Virus record (IMG/VR): IMGVR_UViG_3300027969_000042 | Coordinates: 62,001-126,000 of that record | DNA length: 64,000 nt | Direction: 5' to 3' (one strand) | From: a virus | Part shown: piece after piece, positions 42,526 to 51,431 of the stretch | Layout of the letters: the number at the start of each line of letters is the position of its first letter | How positions within the stretch are numbered: position 1 is the stretch's first letter | Notes under the pieces: generated by a model | Seen by the model: the letters and a program-made list of their open reading frames with translations, nothing else | The model's database searches: none | Told to the model about the DNA's origin: nothing | Made by a program: the position numbers and the translations under genes

Positions 42526-44046
42526 TTATCTTGATTTAAAATTTTCAAAACTTTTGATTAAATTACCTTGTTTATCTAATTTAGTAACATCTTTAGTAGC
42601 AATTACTTTATTATCCATATCAGGTGATTTTGGATTGAAATGTTCTGCAGGTTCACTCCACTTTAAACTCAAATTAAAAGGAACACCTGATAAGTCAGAT
42701 ATAATCTTATTCTTAAACATATCAACATATTTTAAACCATCATAAAGAGTCAATTCTACAATTTTATCATCTTCACTACCAGTTTTCTCACCAGACTTTC
42801 CATAGATATTTGAAATTGAACCAATTCCACCGTGACCACCAGAAACAGTAATCTCATCTTGTCCTAATGTGGTATCGGGATTGTGATAACCTAGGTGTTT
42901 TTGAAAGTTTTTTAATAACTCTGTCATATACTTACCTAAATCATCAACTACTTTACTACCTTTTAATGTAGGTAAATTTTCAATTGTATTTATCTTCTTA
43001 TATGCACAAACTTGTAAAGTTGAACCATATTGAAGTAATATGAAATTAGGTTCTGAATCCAGAACACCATCAGCAAAATCTTTCTCAACAATAACTCTTG
43101 CTCTTAAAGCATTTGCCCAAGTTCCAGTTGGTACAAAAACTAAATTACCAATTTTTTGATAACCATCCATTTGAAGATATTGACCATTTTTAAATTGATT
43201 TGTAAATTCTGTCTGTGTATTATAAGTTTTTTTAGAAGACATTGAACCTCTAGTTTTCTTTTGCATTTCTCCTAATCTCCATTGAGAATCCTCAATAAAG
43301 TCTTTTTTATGACCTCTTTTAGGTCCACCCATTATAGCATTATGTTCTGGATAAACTTTCTTCATCACATTAAAAATAGAGTAAATAGAAGCATCTGCAC
43401 AGTTTTGAATAACTGATATAAGTGTTTTCGTATCTGATCTTTTTAAGAACTGATTAAATGCTGCACCAAATTCTAATCTTCTTTTTTTAGACTTTTTAAT
43501 TTCTGATAAATTAAAATCTAAAAGTCTTTGCCAAGGAACTTCATATTCATCATATTTTGCAGCATCAATCATATCAATTACATCTAATTGAAGCGAATCT
43601 TGTGGAACACCGAGTGCTTGACAAACTGCCTCATATCCAGAATCAGTTTTTTTCTTTTGTACCGGTGACTTTTTATATTTTTCTAAATCATCTTCATTGA
43701 ATAATCCGTGGTGATCTAAGTAATAATCTATCATATCATCTCTTTCATCTCCTGGCATAGAAGCGAAATCTAAAACAACATTTATAAGTTTTGGATCTAA
43801 AGTTGTATATTTCCAACCTTCTGTGTAATTAAGTATACCGTATTTAACAATAGTAAATCCTTTGTTAAGTAAGTATTTTTTTACTTCGATTGCAGAGAAA
43901 ATACCATCCATATCATCGTGAGTATAAAGTGCAACATTTTTACCTTCTTTACCTTTTCTTAACCAATACTTTTCATCTACTGGCAATCTTGGTGAAGACT
44001 CTTCTTTGATTAAATCAAATTTATTAAATTGTTTTACGTTTTTCAT
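42526..44046 (-). CDS. Tagged DHH-family phosphoesterase
   Basis: 506 residues. The N-terminus MKNVKQFNKFDLIKEESS fits the tag and precedes the domain. DHH motifs are visible: THDDMDG (42-48), VVLDFAS (Asp93), DHH (111-113), and the DHHA1-like GGHGG (403-407). Family members (RecJ, NrnA, GdpP, c-di-AMP phosphodiesterases) cleave nanoRNA, single-stranded DNA or cyclic dinucleotides; the first D-x-D is atypical (HDDMDG). Because the tag implies packaging in the head, an injected enzyme acting on small nucleotides is possible. TATATA motif (44051-44057) four bases before the start. Confidence 0.87.
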   Translation of the reverse strand: MKNVKQFNKFDLIKEESSPRLPVDEKYWLRKGKEGKNVALYTHDDMDGIFSAIEVKKYLLNKGFTIVKYGILNYTEGWKYTTLDPKLINVVLDFASMPGDERDDMIDYYLDHHGLFNEDDLEKYKKSPVQKKKTDSGYEAVCQALGVPQDSLQLDVIDMIDAAKYDEYEVPWQRLLDFNLSEIKKSKKRRLEFGAAFNQFLKRSDTKTLISVIQNCADASIYSIFNVMKKVYPEHNAIMGGPKRGHKKDFIEDSQWRLGEMQKKTRGSMSSKKTYNTQTEFTNQFKNGQYLQMDGYQKIGNLVFVPTGTWANALRARVIVEKDFADGVLDSEPNFILLQYGSTLQVCAYKKINTIENLPTLKGSKVVDDLGKYMTELLKNFQKHLGYHNPDTTLGQDEITVSGGHGGIGSISNIYGKSGEKTGSEDDKIVELTLYDGLKYVDMFKNKIISDLSGVPFNLSLKWSEPAEHFNPKSPDMDNKVIATKDVTKLDKQGNLIKSFENFKSR

Positions 44047-44050
44047 AGTC

Positions 44051-44057
44051 TATATAT
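44051..44057 (-). promoter_or_regulatory. TATATAG motif before DHH gene
   Basis: Read on -, AAATATATAG lies four bases upstream of the ATG at 44046; the same start-proximal motif as elsewhere. Confidence 0.38.
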
Positions 44058-44081
44058 TTTGTTTCAATAATGTAAATTCTA

Positions 44082-44864
44082 TTATCTGTTATTATAATCA
44101 TTTTCTATATAACGCCAAGCATCATTAAAATCTCCAAAATTGAGTCCATTTTGATGTAATAACACCTCTAGTCTATTAAAGTCTACTACTCTACAAAGAT
44201 TATCGTGTATTATAAAATTATAATGTGAAGATGATTGTGTGTTATAAGAAAGTTTAAGTACTTTAACCGGATTGTTTCTATCAGTTACAAACTTATTTTT
44301 ATAAAAAATATAATAATGTCTCCATCTTCCAGTATTTCTTGTTACTTTCCAAACAGATCTGTCTTCATCATTATCTAATTGACTAAGATAAGTATTATCT
44401 TTTTTATATACTCTTGATAAAAGATCACACAAAATTTCATTATAAATTTGAATTCTAATACCATCAATAGGAACTATTTGTTGTAAAGTATTTATACTTG
44501 TCAACTCTTTTTCATTCCAAACGTTATTTTGAATATCTAAAAGATAAAGTGATTTAATAACATATTCTTTTTTTAGAAAATGTAAAAAAGGTATAAATCT
44601 ATCTGATACTGTGTTCCAAAGAAAAGGATGTACCTCTACTCTATTTCTAACATCTGTTTGAAAATTAGTAGTCTTGGATGCTGACGTATCTTCTTTTTTA
44701 TAAATATAAATTTCTAATTTATTTGCAGTATTACCACCATTTTCTTCACAATCACCAACAATAACTTCATATCCCTCATCAAGTAAATAAGCTAGATGAT
44801 TCCTAACAAAATCCTCAACATCTCTAATTTGATATGCCTCATTTATACTTTTTAAATATTTCAT
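44082..44864 (-). CDS. Tagged protein of unknown function next to amidoligase (260 aa)
   Basis: MKYLKSINEAYQIRDVEDFVRNHLAYLLDEGY: tag ending INE, then an alpha/beta region and a segment VWKVTRNTGRWRHYYIFYKNKFVTDR that resembles a small-molecule or peptide-binding beta-sheet. No family recognised. Its start overlaps the amidoligase stop (TAATG), so both are co-translated. It may be the substrate or helper of the amidoligase. Confidence 0.78.
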   Translation of the reverse strand: MKYLKSINEAYQIRDVEDFVRNHLAYLLDEGYEVIVGDCEENGGNTANKLEIYIYKKEDTSASKTTNFQTDVRNRVEVHPFLWNTVSDRFIPFLHFLKKEYVIKSLYLLDIQNNVWNEKELTSINTLQQIVPIDGIRIQIYNEILCDLLSRVYKKDNTYLSQLDNDEDRSVWKVTRNTGRWRHYYIFYKNKFVTDRNNPVKVLKLSYNTQSSSHYNFIIHDNLCRVVDFNRLEVLLHQNGLNFGDFNDAWRYIENDYNNR

Positions 44865-46237
44865 TACTTTTTAAATCCTTTTATAGCACCTTCTTTATCA
44901 CCTTTATCATCCTCTTCAAATGGAGTATCAAAGAAGTTAGAAGTATCAGTAACAACTTTAACTTCTGAGTCTAAACTAGCGTAAGGTCCAAGTTCACCAG
45001 AACGGAAAACACCACTATACATATTACCATTAAGATATCCACCCATAAAGTAACAATTAGTCAATTCACTTTGTTCTACTTTACAGTTGAATACTTTTGA
45101 ATTATCTACATCAGAGTGTTGAATTTTAGATTTTGTAATTTGTGAATTCTTTATTTCAGATCCAACAAAGAAACAGTCTTCAAAAATTCCTTCTACATTA
45201 CAGTTTATTAAGTCACATCCTTTAATTGTTAAAAGTGATTTAAAGTTTGCATCAACTATTTCAACTATTTGTGTGTTGATAACATAATTTATAATACATT
45301 CTTTTAAATCTTCTGTAGCTTCAACTAAAGCAAATAACTTAGGATAGATTTTATCATAGTAAGTATTTACCATATCATAACTATTATTCTGGTCTATTTG
45401 TATTTGTACACTAGGGAAATCAACAATAAAATTATCATATTTTGAAAGGTTTTTAAATTTTGATATATTTTCTTCTAAGAACTCTTCTAATTTAGAAACA
45501 TCTTCTGCATTAAATAGAGTATCAATAGAGTCAAATACATTTATAATAAATCTATCCATAAAGTAAATTAGTTGACCTAAATTCTTTTCATAGTCTTTAC
45601 CACCAATATATCTCAACTCTAATCTTTGAGTTTCTTTATCGTTATTGATATGTAAGAAGTTTATACCAAAGTACTTATCATTTGGTAATCTTAAATTATT
45701 TTTAACAACTGAGATAGGAATATTGAAAAAGTCATACTCTTTAAAAGGAATCATATTTTTAATACTTTTTGCATAAACATTTGCTTTTCTTGATGGATAA
45801 CATCTATATATCTCATCTTCATCAGTATTTAATATAAGTTTTAGTATATTTAAGTCATTTAAGTTTTTATCCCCGTTAAAGGATAAGTTAAAGTGAATAG
45901 AACATTTCTCGTTGGTGTATCCATAAGTTTGTATAAATTTAATAATTTTAACAAGAAAATACTTAGCATCAAAATAATCTAATGGTCCTGTTACTAATTC
46001 AACCATGTTTGAACCTCCTGATAAATCGGGTTCAATTTTAAAGTTTCTATCATCTGGAGTAAAATCAGAGTGATACTCTCTAAAACCCCAAACCTTAACT
46101 GGGTCTAGTTCTTGGTTAAGTAGTTCTAATGTTTTATAGAAAGAAAGATCTTTCATATAGAACTCGAATTCCATTCCTACTATTGCATTTTTAAGCTTAC
46201 TTGATTGGTTTAAAAATTTATCTGAATATTTTTCCAT
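44864..46237 (-). CDS. Amidoligase (glutamine-synthetase-like fold) with C-terminal beta-helix
   Basis: 457 residues. Residues 1-260 have the COOH-NH2 ligase pattern of the phage/bacterial Amidoligase_2 family: VGMEFEFYM (metal-binding Glu pair), KIEPDLSGGSNMVELVTGPLDY, CSIHFNLSF (His-x-Asn) and LELRYIGG. Such enzymes join a carboxyl to an amino group, using ATP, for peptide tagging or small-molecule synthesis. Residues 335-430 are pentapeptide-like repeats (CDLINCNVEGIFEDCFFVG, SEIKNSQITKSKIQHSDVDN), a right-handed beta-helix that could act as a binding platform. No untagged start is needed. The tagged downstream gene is a likely partner. Confidence 0.87.
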   Translation of the reverse strand: MEKYSDKFLNQSSKLKNAIVGMEFEFYMKDLSFYKTLELLNQELDPVKVWGFREYHSDFTPDDRNFKIEPDLSGGSNMVELVTGPLDYFDAKYFLVKIIKFIQTYGYTNEKCSIHFNLSFNGDKNLNDLNILKLILNTDEDEIYRCYPSRKANVYAKSIKNMIPFKEYDFFNIPISVVKNNLRLPNDKYFGINFLHINNDKETQRLELRYIGGKDYEKNLGQLIYFMDRFIINVFDSIDTLFNAEDVSKLEEFLEENISKFKNLSKYDNFIVDFPSVQIQIDQNNSYDMVNTYYDKIYPKLFALVEATEDLKECIINYVINTQIVEIVDANFKSLLTIKGCDLINCNVEGIFEDCFFVGSEIKNSQITKSKIQHSDVDNSKVFNCKVEQSELTNCYFMGGYLNGNMYSGVFRSGELGPYASLDSEVKVVTDTSNFFDTPFEEDDKGDKEGAIKGFKK

Positions 46238-46309
46238 ATTGTTATATATTAAAAATTATAGGGACTTTAATCGAAATTATATATAAATTGTTAAAAATAA
46301 ATAAAATGA

Positions 46310-46699
46310 ATGGAGTTCTTTTGTGTCTATTGCAAAACTAGGAAAAAATTTGATAAATTTGTAAAGGTGAACGCCATCAAAAATAAATATATCATAGATA
46401 TAAATAAAATAATTAGTGAAGAAGAGGTTGACTTCACGGATGATAAAACGTACCTGAAAATTTTAATTTTTAACAAAATACAACAAGCAATAGATAAAAA
46501 GAAGGACATATACTATATTCCTGACTTCGATAACGAATTCTCAATCGAAAAACTACTTAACCTCAAAAAAATCCTTGGAGAAAACAATTTTAACGTTTTA
46601 ATATTCTACAATGAATTCAGAAGAAATCCAGAAGTTATGGATGATGTTTTCTCAAACCTTTCAAAATTTTCAAATTCTCAAATTATTCGTGATTATTAG
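46310..46699 (+). CDS. Unknown protein (129 aa)
   Basis: MEFFCVYCKTRKKFDKFVKV contains C-x-x-C (Cys5, Cys8) like a small metal site, followed by an alpha/beta segment (TYLKILIFNKIQQAIDKKKDIYYIPDFDNEF) and FNVLIFYNEFRRNPEVMDDVF. This has the look of a small Rossmann-like domain; no P-loop is visible. No family recognised. It is a single + gene, ending at a hairpin terminator before the baseplate block. Confidence 0.72.
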   Translation: MEFFCVYCKTRKKFDKFVKVNAIKNKYIIDINKIISEEEVDFTDDKTYLKILIFNKIQQAIDKKKDIYYIPDFDNEFSIEKLLNLKKILGENNFNVLIFYNEFRRNPEVMDDVFSNLSKFSNSQIIRDY

Positions 46700-46722
46700 G
46701 TAATCAGAGATTACTAATTTTT
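46695..46722 (+). terminator. Terminator
   Basis: ATTAG-GTAATC, loop AGA, GATTAC-TAAT followed by six T; ends the gene at 46310-46699. Confidence 0.8.
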
Positions 46723-46754
46723 TATATATAGTATATAAAAAATAATTATTAGTT

Positions 46755-48989
46755 ATGGCTTTATTAGGCGGTTCTCCACTTGGTCTTATTGGTGTTAGAA
46801 GTTTACCAACTTCCGATGGTATGTCAACATTTAATGGTGGTGCCAGTAGAAAAATATCAGTAAACTCATATAATAATGCAACCAATGGTCAAATGAATGC
46901 AACTGGTGTTTTTACTGGATCAACAGGTACTAGATCTTTATTTAGTGGATCTCCTTCTGCATCACTTGCACCATATGGTAATGTTGGTAAATTAGGAACA
47001 ACAACGGGTGGTGGTATGGACATGTCTGGACCGTATAAAGGTATTAAAAGAAGTAGTTTACATAATAATACTGTATATGATACAAGTTTATTAAATATTA
47101 TTGAACAACTATCTGGTACACAAGCCGAATTAAGACCTTCTGACTTTGCTTATCTTAAAGATGTCGGTGTTTTTCCTAATAATAGACTAATGATCGCAAG
47201 AAGATTTGCATCACCTCATAATGATAATATTTTTCTTAAAGGATTGGCAACTGGACAACCCGTTGCTATTATGATTTCTTGGAAACCACAAGGAGAAGAT
47301 TTCTTAAAAATATCATTTGGTGAAAAGTGGGAAGATGCAGATGCTGACTTTAAAAATGTACTGGATTCATTGGGAGAAGACTTTCTTGGTAAAGAACTTG
47401 GTAAAAGAATTGGTGGTGGTATTGCAGTTGTTCCTTTACCTGGATTTACTGAAACAATCCAAAGAACGGTATTGGCAAAATTGGGTGTTATTGAAGACGA
47501 TATGAAAACTCCACTTCCTTCAGGAAATCCTAATCTTATTAAAATGGCAAAAAGAAGACAAACTATTAAAAGTGAGACTGCTGGGTCAGGATTAAAATGT
47601 ACTGTATCTATAACGATGACTTGTGAGTGGGAACAGAAATTTATATCAGGTATTGATCCAACTATTGCTTGGCAGGATATTCTGGGTAAAATACTAACAT
47701 TTTCGACATCCAGAAGTAATAATTATGGTTTGAAAGGAGCATTTGAAAAAAAAATGAAGGAGTGGATGGATCATCCAGAAAAAATTGTGGAAGATATGGT
47801 AAAATATATTAAAGAAGGGTTAGATAAGGCAAAGGAATCTATACAAGAAATGATAAATGGTATTAAAGAAACACTTGCTCCACAAGATGAGAAATCAAAG
47901 GCAGCAAGAGAGAAAGAAACTGCGGATAAAAATGCAGAAAAATTAAAAGAACTTAGTGCAGACGGTTATGCACAAACACTTGTAGATAGTCTAAAAGAAG
48001 GTTTATCAAGACAACTTAATAAGTATAGAATTGCACTTGAAGGTATAGCAAGATCACTTAGTGGTGCACCTTCTACACCTTGGCATATTACCATTGGTAA
48101 TCCATTAAGACCTATTTTTTGTTCTGGTGATATGTATATGGAATCGGACTTGACACTAGATTTAGGTCCCACATTGGCTTTTAATGATTTACCATCAAAT
48201 ATAAAAGCAACTTTTACACTAGAAAATGCAAGACCTTGGGGTCTACAAGAAATTGCGGCAAAGTTTAACTCTGGTTCTATTAGAGTTGTTACTATTGTTA
48301 AAGATACAAATGATCTAAATCATGGAGAAAAACTTCAAGATCAGATTTATGTTACACCGACAACTGGATCAGCGACAAATCCTACAAATACTCCTGCGAC
48401 TACTAATGCGGTTGCGGCGGCGGCGGCTACTGGTGCAGTTACAGGAGTGGCTGGAGCAACTGTTCCTACAACTGCCGCTCAAGTTACACCGACAATAGCT
48501 ACAGTTGCTGCTGGTCCTCAACTACCACCTCCTGTTCCTACATTTGCAAATAATTTCAATACCGATATTAGTACAGCGGCGGGTCCTTTAACTGCAGGGG
48601 CTGCAGCGGCGGCAGCAAGTGCAAAAAGTGGTTTAGATGGTGTTACTGCCGCAGTAAATAGTGGTCAAGCTCAAGCAGAGGCCTTAGCGGCCAAAGCAAC
48701 AGCTGCGGCTAATGAGGCAGCCACCGCGGCAGGTGCTGCAACCAGTGGTGTAATCAATGGAGCAATTGAAGGTGCCGTAGCGACGGCACAAGCAGGAGTT
48801 GCGGCACAAGCAGGAGTTGCGACGGCACAAAATGCAGTAGCAACATCCGGTGCTAATGTGGCTACAAATGCTGCAACTGCTGCAGGTACAGTAAAAGAAT
48901 CAGTTAATAGTGAAACGATAGTACCAGATGCAAATTCATCAATAGGAACAACATTACAAAACATAAATTGGAGTGGTTTTACACTTTAA
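46755..48989 (+). CDS. Baseplate/tail-tube initiator protein (gp54/gp48-like) with Ala-rich tail
   Basis: 744 residues. The block from about residue 430 (PWHITIGNPLRPIFCSGDMY ... LDLGPTLAFNDLPSNIKATFTLENARPWGLQEI) follows the pattern of T4 gp54/gp48-type proteins, which start the tail tube on the baseplate. The N-terminal 110 residues are Gly/Ser rich, and the middle is helical with charged segments (KEGLDKAKESIQEMI). The final 210 residues are an Ala/Thr/Val-rich low-complexity tail (DNA 48360-48960 is GC-richer than its surroundings). Followed on + by two more baseplate genes with small gaps, as one operon. Confidence 0.8.
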   Translation: MALLGGSPLGLIGVRSLPTSDGMSTFNGGASRKISVNSYNNATNGQMNATGVFTGSTGTRSLFSGSPSASLAPYGNVGKLGTTTGGGMDMSGPYKGIKRSSLHNNTVYDTSLLNIIEQLSGTQAELRPSDFAYLKDVGVFPNNRLMIARRFASPHNDNIFLKGLATGQPVAIMISWKPQGEDFLKISFGEKWEDADADFKNVLDSLGEDFLGKELGKRIGGGIAVVPLPGFTETIQRTVLAKLGVIEDDMKTPLPSGNPNLIKMAKRRQTIKSETAGSGLKCTVSITMTCEWEQKFISGIDPTIAWQDILGKILTFSTSRSNNYGLKGAFEKKMKEWMDHPEKIVEDMVKYIKEGLDKAKESIQEMINGIKETLAPQDEKSKAAREKETADKNAEKLKELSADGYAQTLVDSLKEGLSRQLNKYRIALEGIARSLSGAPSTPWHITIGNPLRPIFCSGDMYMESDLTLDLGPTLAFNDLPSNIKATFTLENARPWGLQEIAAKFNSGSIRVVTIVKDTNDLNHGEKLQDQIYVTPTTGSATNPTNTPATTNAVAAAAATGAVTGVAGATVPTTAAQVTPTIATVAAGPQLPPPVPTFANNFNTDISTAAGPLTAGAAAAAASAKSGLDGVTAAVNSGQAQAEALAAKATAAANEAATAAGAATSGVINGAIEGAVATAQAGVAAQAGVATAQNAVATSGANVATNAATAAGTVKESVNSETIVPDANSSIGTTLQNINWSGFTL

Positions 48990-49005
48990 AAAATAAGATA
49001 AAAAA

Positions 49006-49509
49006 ATGGATATATTTTCTTTATATAGAACAGTTAAATTTAACACTACTGATAATGTTTATAATCTTTTTGAACCAACTATTGTTTTCAGAGATGATTC
49101 TACACAAGAATATACGGTAACTGATGCAGATGAGATGCGTATAGATTTAATTTTTCAAAATATGTATAATATAACACCAAATTCAATCTATGAGATGTTA
49201 GAGCATATTGATATTATTTTAAGATTAAATAATATAGATAATCCACTAAATATTAAAGAAGGAATGGTTTTGAAATATCCAATAATGGGTCAATTTGAAT
49301 TTTACAGATATTCAGAAGTTTTAGAAGATACAAATAATGAGACTATTAAACAATTGGGAGTTCAGAATAACCCTAATAAAACTACAAGAGTTGATCCTAA
49401 TAGACAAAATTATATAGAGAATGACTATTCACTATCTCCAGTTGTTTTGGATACACCAAGAGAACCGGTTAGAATAGTAGATGGTAGATTTTCAATAGGA
49501 GGATTATAA
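49006..49509 (+). CDS. LysM-like baseplate protein (167 aa)
   Basis: MDIFSLYRTVKFNTTDNVYNLFEPTIVFRDDSTQEYTVTDADEMRIDLIFQNMYNITPNSIYEMLEHIDIILRLNNIDNP. The D-x-R-x-D-L-I-F...L...N-x-I-x-N-P-x-x-I-x-x-G-x-V-L-x-Y-P pattern is that of a LysM-like fold used in phage baseplate wedges (T4 gp53 and P2 gpX type). It probably contacts the hub. Second gene of a three-gene + operon (gap of 16 bases upstream, 1 base downstream). Confidence 0.75.
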   Translation: MDIFSLYRTVKFNTTDNVYNLFEPTIVFRDDSTQEYTVTDADEMRIDLIFQNMYNITPNSIYEMLEHIDIILRLNNIDNPLNIKEGMVLKYPIMGQFEFYRYSEVLEDTNNETIKQLGVQNNPNKTTRVDPNRQNYIENDYSLSPVVLDTPREPVRIVDGRFSIGGL

Positions 49510-49510
49510 T

Positions 49511-51088
49511 ATGAAAGAGATTAAATCAGTAAGAGTAAGAAGAAGTGATGTAAAGTCAGGTACTTTAGATATTAAGGTAACTATATATGAAGAACGACGT
49601 ACATTTGGTGCAGATGAAAGAATAGTTGCAGGAACTAATAACGATAGACCAGTTTGGATAGCAACGACATATAAAAAGAAAGATTTATATAAAGAGTTTA
49701 CCGATGATCAATTTATAACAGACTTCATTGATATGAATGCTAGAAGTGATGGTGGTGGTAAGGAATATGAAATAATACAAGATCCTTGGGAAAATAAAGT
49801 ACCTATTTGGAGAAAGTATGGATTTGATCCTTACTACTTAAATAATGGTGCAGAGATACAGATAAATTGGAATGAAGGTAATATGGTATCCGGTGGATAT
49901 ACTTATAGTAGTGATACTGGTAAAGAAATAAATACAACATCTCTAATTAGTAAAACACATTGGATTGTTGGTATAGATGACCCATCTAAAGATCAAAATA
50001 GTTTATTACATTTCACTAAAAATAATGAAATTGACTATAGAAAAAAAGCAGTTGATTGTCAAGTATATGGTGGTTTAGTTACTGATCTTTATATAATAAA
50101 AGATATTATTGAAGCTTGGAAAAGAAAAGTTCCTGGTTATGATGAGTTGGCACTTTGTTCACCAAATAATGAAAAGTGTTCTATAATACCTTATAAAAGT
50201 CCTTTAAAACCAGTAGAACCAGAAGTACCACCCACAGTAAGTGTTGCAGTAAATGAGCCACCTAAGGAGAAAATGACAGTAGTTCTACCTCCAGATGTAG
50301 TAAAGGTTAAAAGTGATATAACATCATTTGTAGTTTATGTTGGTAAAGGAAAAGAGAAGGGATTATTGGAAAATCCAAGTGTCGAACAAGATGAATTTGT
50401 TTATGATGACTCACCAGGTATAGATGAATATACAGAATCTGAATTTATTGGTGAAGATGAAGCAAAATGGGAACCATTAAAAGATGTACAAGATGATACT
50501 TTTGATCCTGATACGGATAAAGGTGCTGGAGGTGATGAAACACCTGCACCAGAATCTTTTGTACCGGCAACACAGACTCAAAAAGACTTTATAAAGACTG
50601 CAGTTAGAGCTACTTTATCACAAGGTGAGAAACATGGAAAGTGTGCTCGTTTTACGTTTAATCACGTAAATAACTATATTAGACTTATGCAAGGTAAATC
50701 AGTGCAACAAGGTTCAATTCATAGTGCGGGTGGTAATGCAAATGATTCTGGATATCATAAAAATCTACAAAGTATGGGATATAAAATAATTTCAAATGAA
50801 AGTATTAGTAAGTCTAGTCTAATAAGTAAAATAAACTCTGGTGCTTGGTCTGTTGGAGATGTTATTGTTTATTGGTGTACTGATGGTCCATCTAGTGCAA
50901 GTCATGTTAAGTATGGACACACTCAAATATTTACAAATGGTTATCATAATGATTCAAGTTATAGATGGTCAACTGATAATATGAATAATTATAAGTGTTC
51001 TTTTGTATATAGAACAAAGGATGGTAATTCATACAAGTTTATTCACTTTCAAGCACCTAAAACTAAAAAGTTAAATGACGTAGCATAA
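49511..51088 (+). CDS. Baseplate-associated protein with CHAP-like peptidoglycan hydrolase domain
   Basis: 525 residues. The N-terminal part (1-210) is beta-rich structural sequence (KSVRVRRSDVKSGTLDIKVTIYEERR). A Pro/acidic linker (230-350) includes DEFVYDDSPGIDEYTESEF. The C-terminal domain (355-525) has the CHAP/NlpC-type pattern: Cys378 in KHGKCARFTFNHVNNY, GDVIVYW (449-455) and His470 in KYGHTQIFTNG. Cleavage of cell-wall peptide cross-links at entry is likely. The linker motif resembles that of the lysozyme-domain protein at 55876-58020. Last gene of the + operon, with a terminator at 51088-51113. Confidence 0.84.
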   Translation: MKEIKSVRVRRSDVKSGTLDIKVTIYEERRTFGADERIVAGTNNDRPVWIATTYKKKDLYKEFTDDQFITDFIDMNARSDGGGKEYEIIQDPWENKVPIWRKYGFDPYYLNNGAEIQINWNEGNMVSGGYTYSSDTGKEINTTSLISKTHWIVGIDDPSKDQNSLLHFTKNNEIDYRKKAVDCQVYGGLVTDLYIIKDIIEAWKRKVPGYDELALCSPNNEKCSIIPYKSPLKPVEPEVPPTVSVAVNEPPKEKMTVVLPPDVVKVKSDITSFVVYVGKGKEKGLLENPSVEQDEFVYDDSPGIDEYTESEFIGEDEAKWEPLKDVQDDTFDPDTDKGAGGDETPAPESFVPATQTQKDFIKTAVRATLSQGEKHGKCARFTFNHVNNYIRLMQGKSVQQGSIHSAGGNANDSGYHKNLQSMGYKIISNESISKSSLISKINSGAWSVGDVIVYWCTDGPSSASHVKYGHTQIFTNGYHNDSSYRWSTDNMNNYKCSFVYRTKDGNSYKFIHFQAPKTKKLNDVA

Positions 51089-51113
51089 AAAAACCTCTTT
51101 AAAAGAGGTTTTT
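51088..51113. terminator. Bidirectional terminator
   Basis: AAAAACCTCTT, loop TAA, AAGAGGTTTTT then T; between the CHAP-domain gene and the small - gene. Confidence 0.86.
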
Positions 51114-51117
51114 ATTT

Positions 51118-51384
51118 TTATTGTCCAATAGGTGGCATACCATTATCAGGTGTTGTTGATGCCGTTGCAATAATCATTAGATTATTTAATGCACTCGCAT
51201 AAGAAGAACCTGTTGCATAGATCTTAACTTCAGGCATACTAGCTGCAAAATAACCACCAGCATAAACTTCTGTTTGACTAACTAATAAACTACTACCATT
51301 AGATTGTGTTGCATATATTGCAACTGAACCATTTCTATACATTGGTACGTAGGAAATATTAACTAAATATTTTGGATTTGTCAT
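51118..51384 (-). CDS. Small virion-like protein (88 aa)
   Basis: MTNPKYLVNISYVPMYRNGSVAIYATQSNGSSLLVSQTEVYAGGYFAASM...; beta-rich, low charge, with many Ser/Ala/Tyr, as in small tail-associated proteins. No family recognised. Located between the two baseplate operons and last in the - direction, 48 bases from the gp5-like gene. Confidence 0.7.
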   Translation of the reverse strand: MTNPKYLVNISYVPMYRNGSVAIYATQSNGSSLLVSQTEVYAGGYFAASMPEVKIYATGSSYASALNNLMIIATASTTPDNGMPPIGQ

Positions 51385-51431
51385 GATAAAAAATTATTTT
51401 CTTTTATATATTAAATATGAAATATTATTTT

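Noticed and set aside
42500-42745. + strand frame over the start of the glycosyltransferase and the end of the DHH gene
   Set aside because: Opposite strand of two well supported genes; amino-acid content is that of an antisense shadow.
48671-48964. Antisense 97-residue frame over the Ala-rich tail
   Set aside because: It is the reverse image of an alanine-rich repeat and has no start region, RBS or conserved features of its own.
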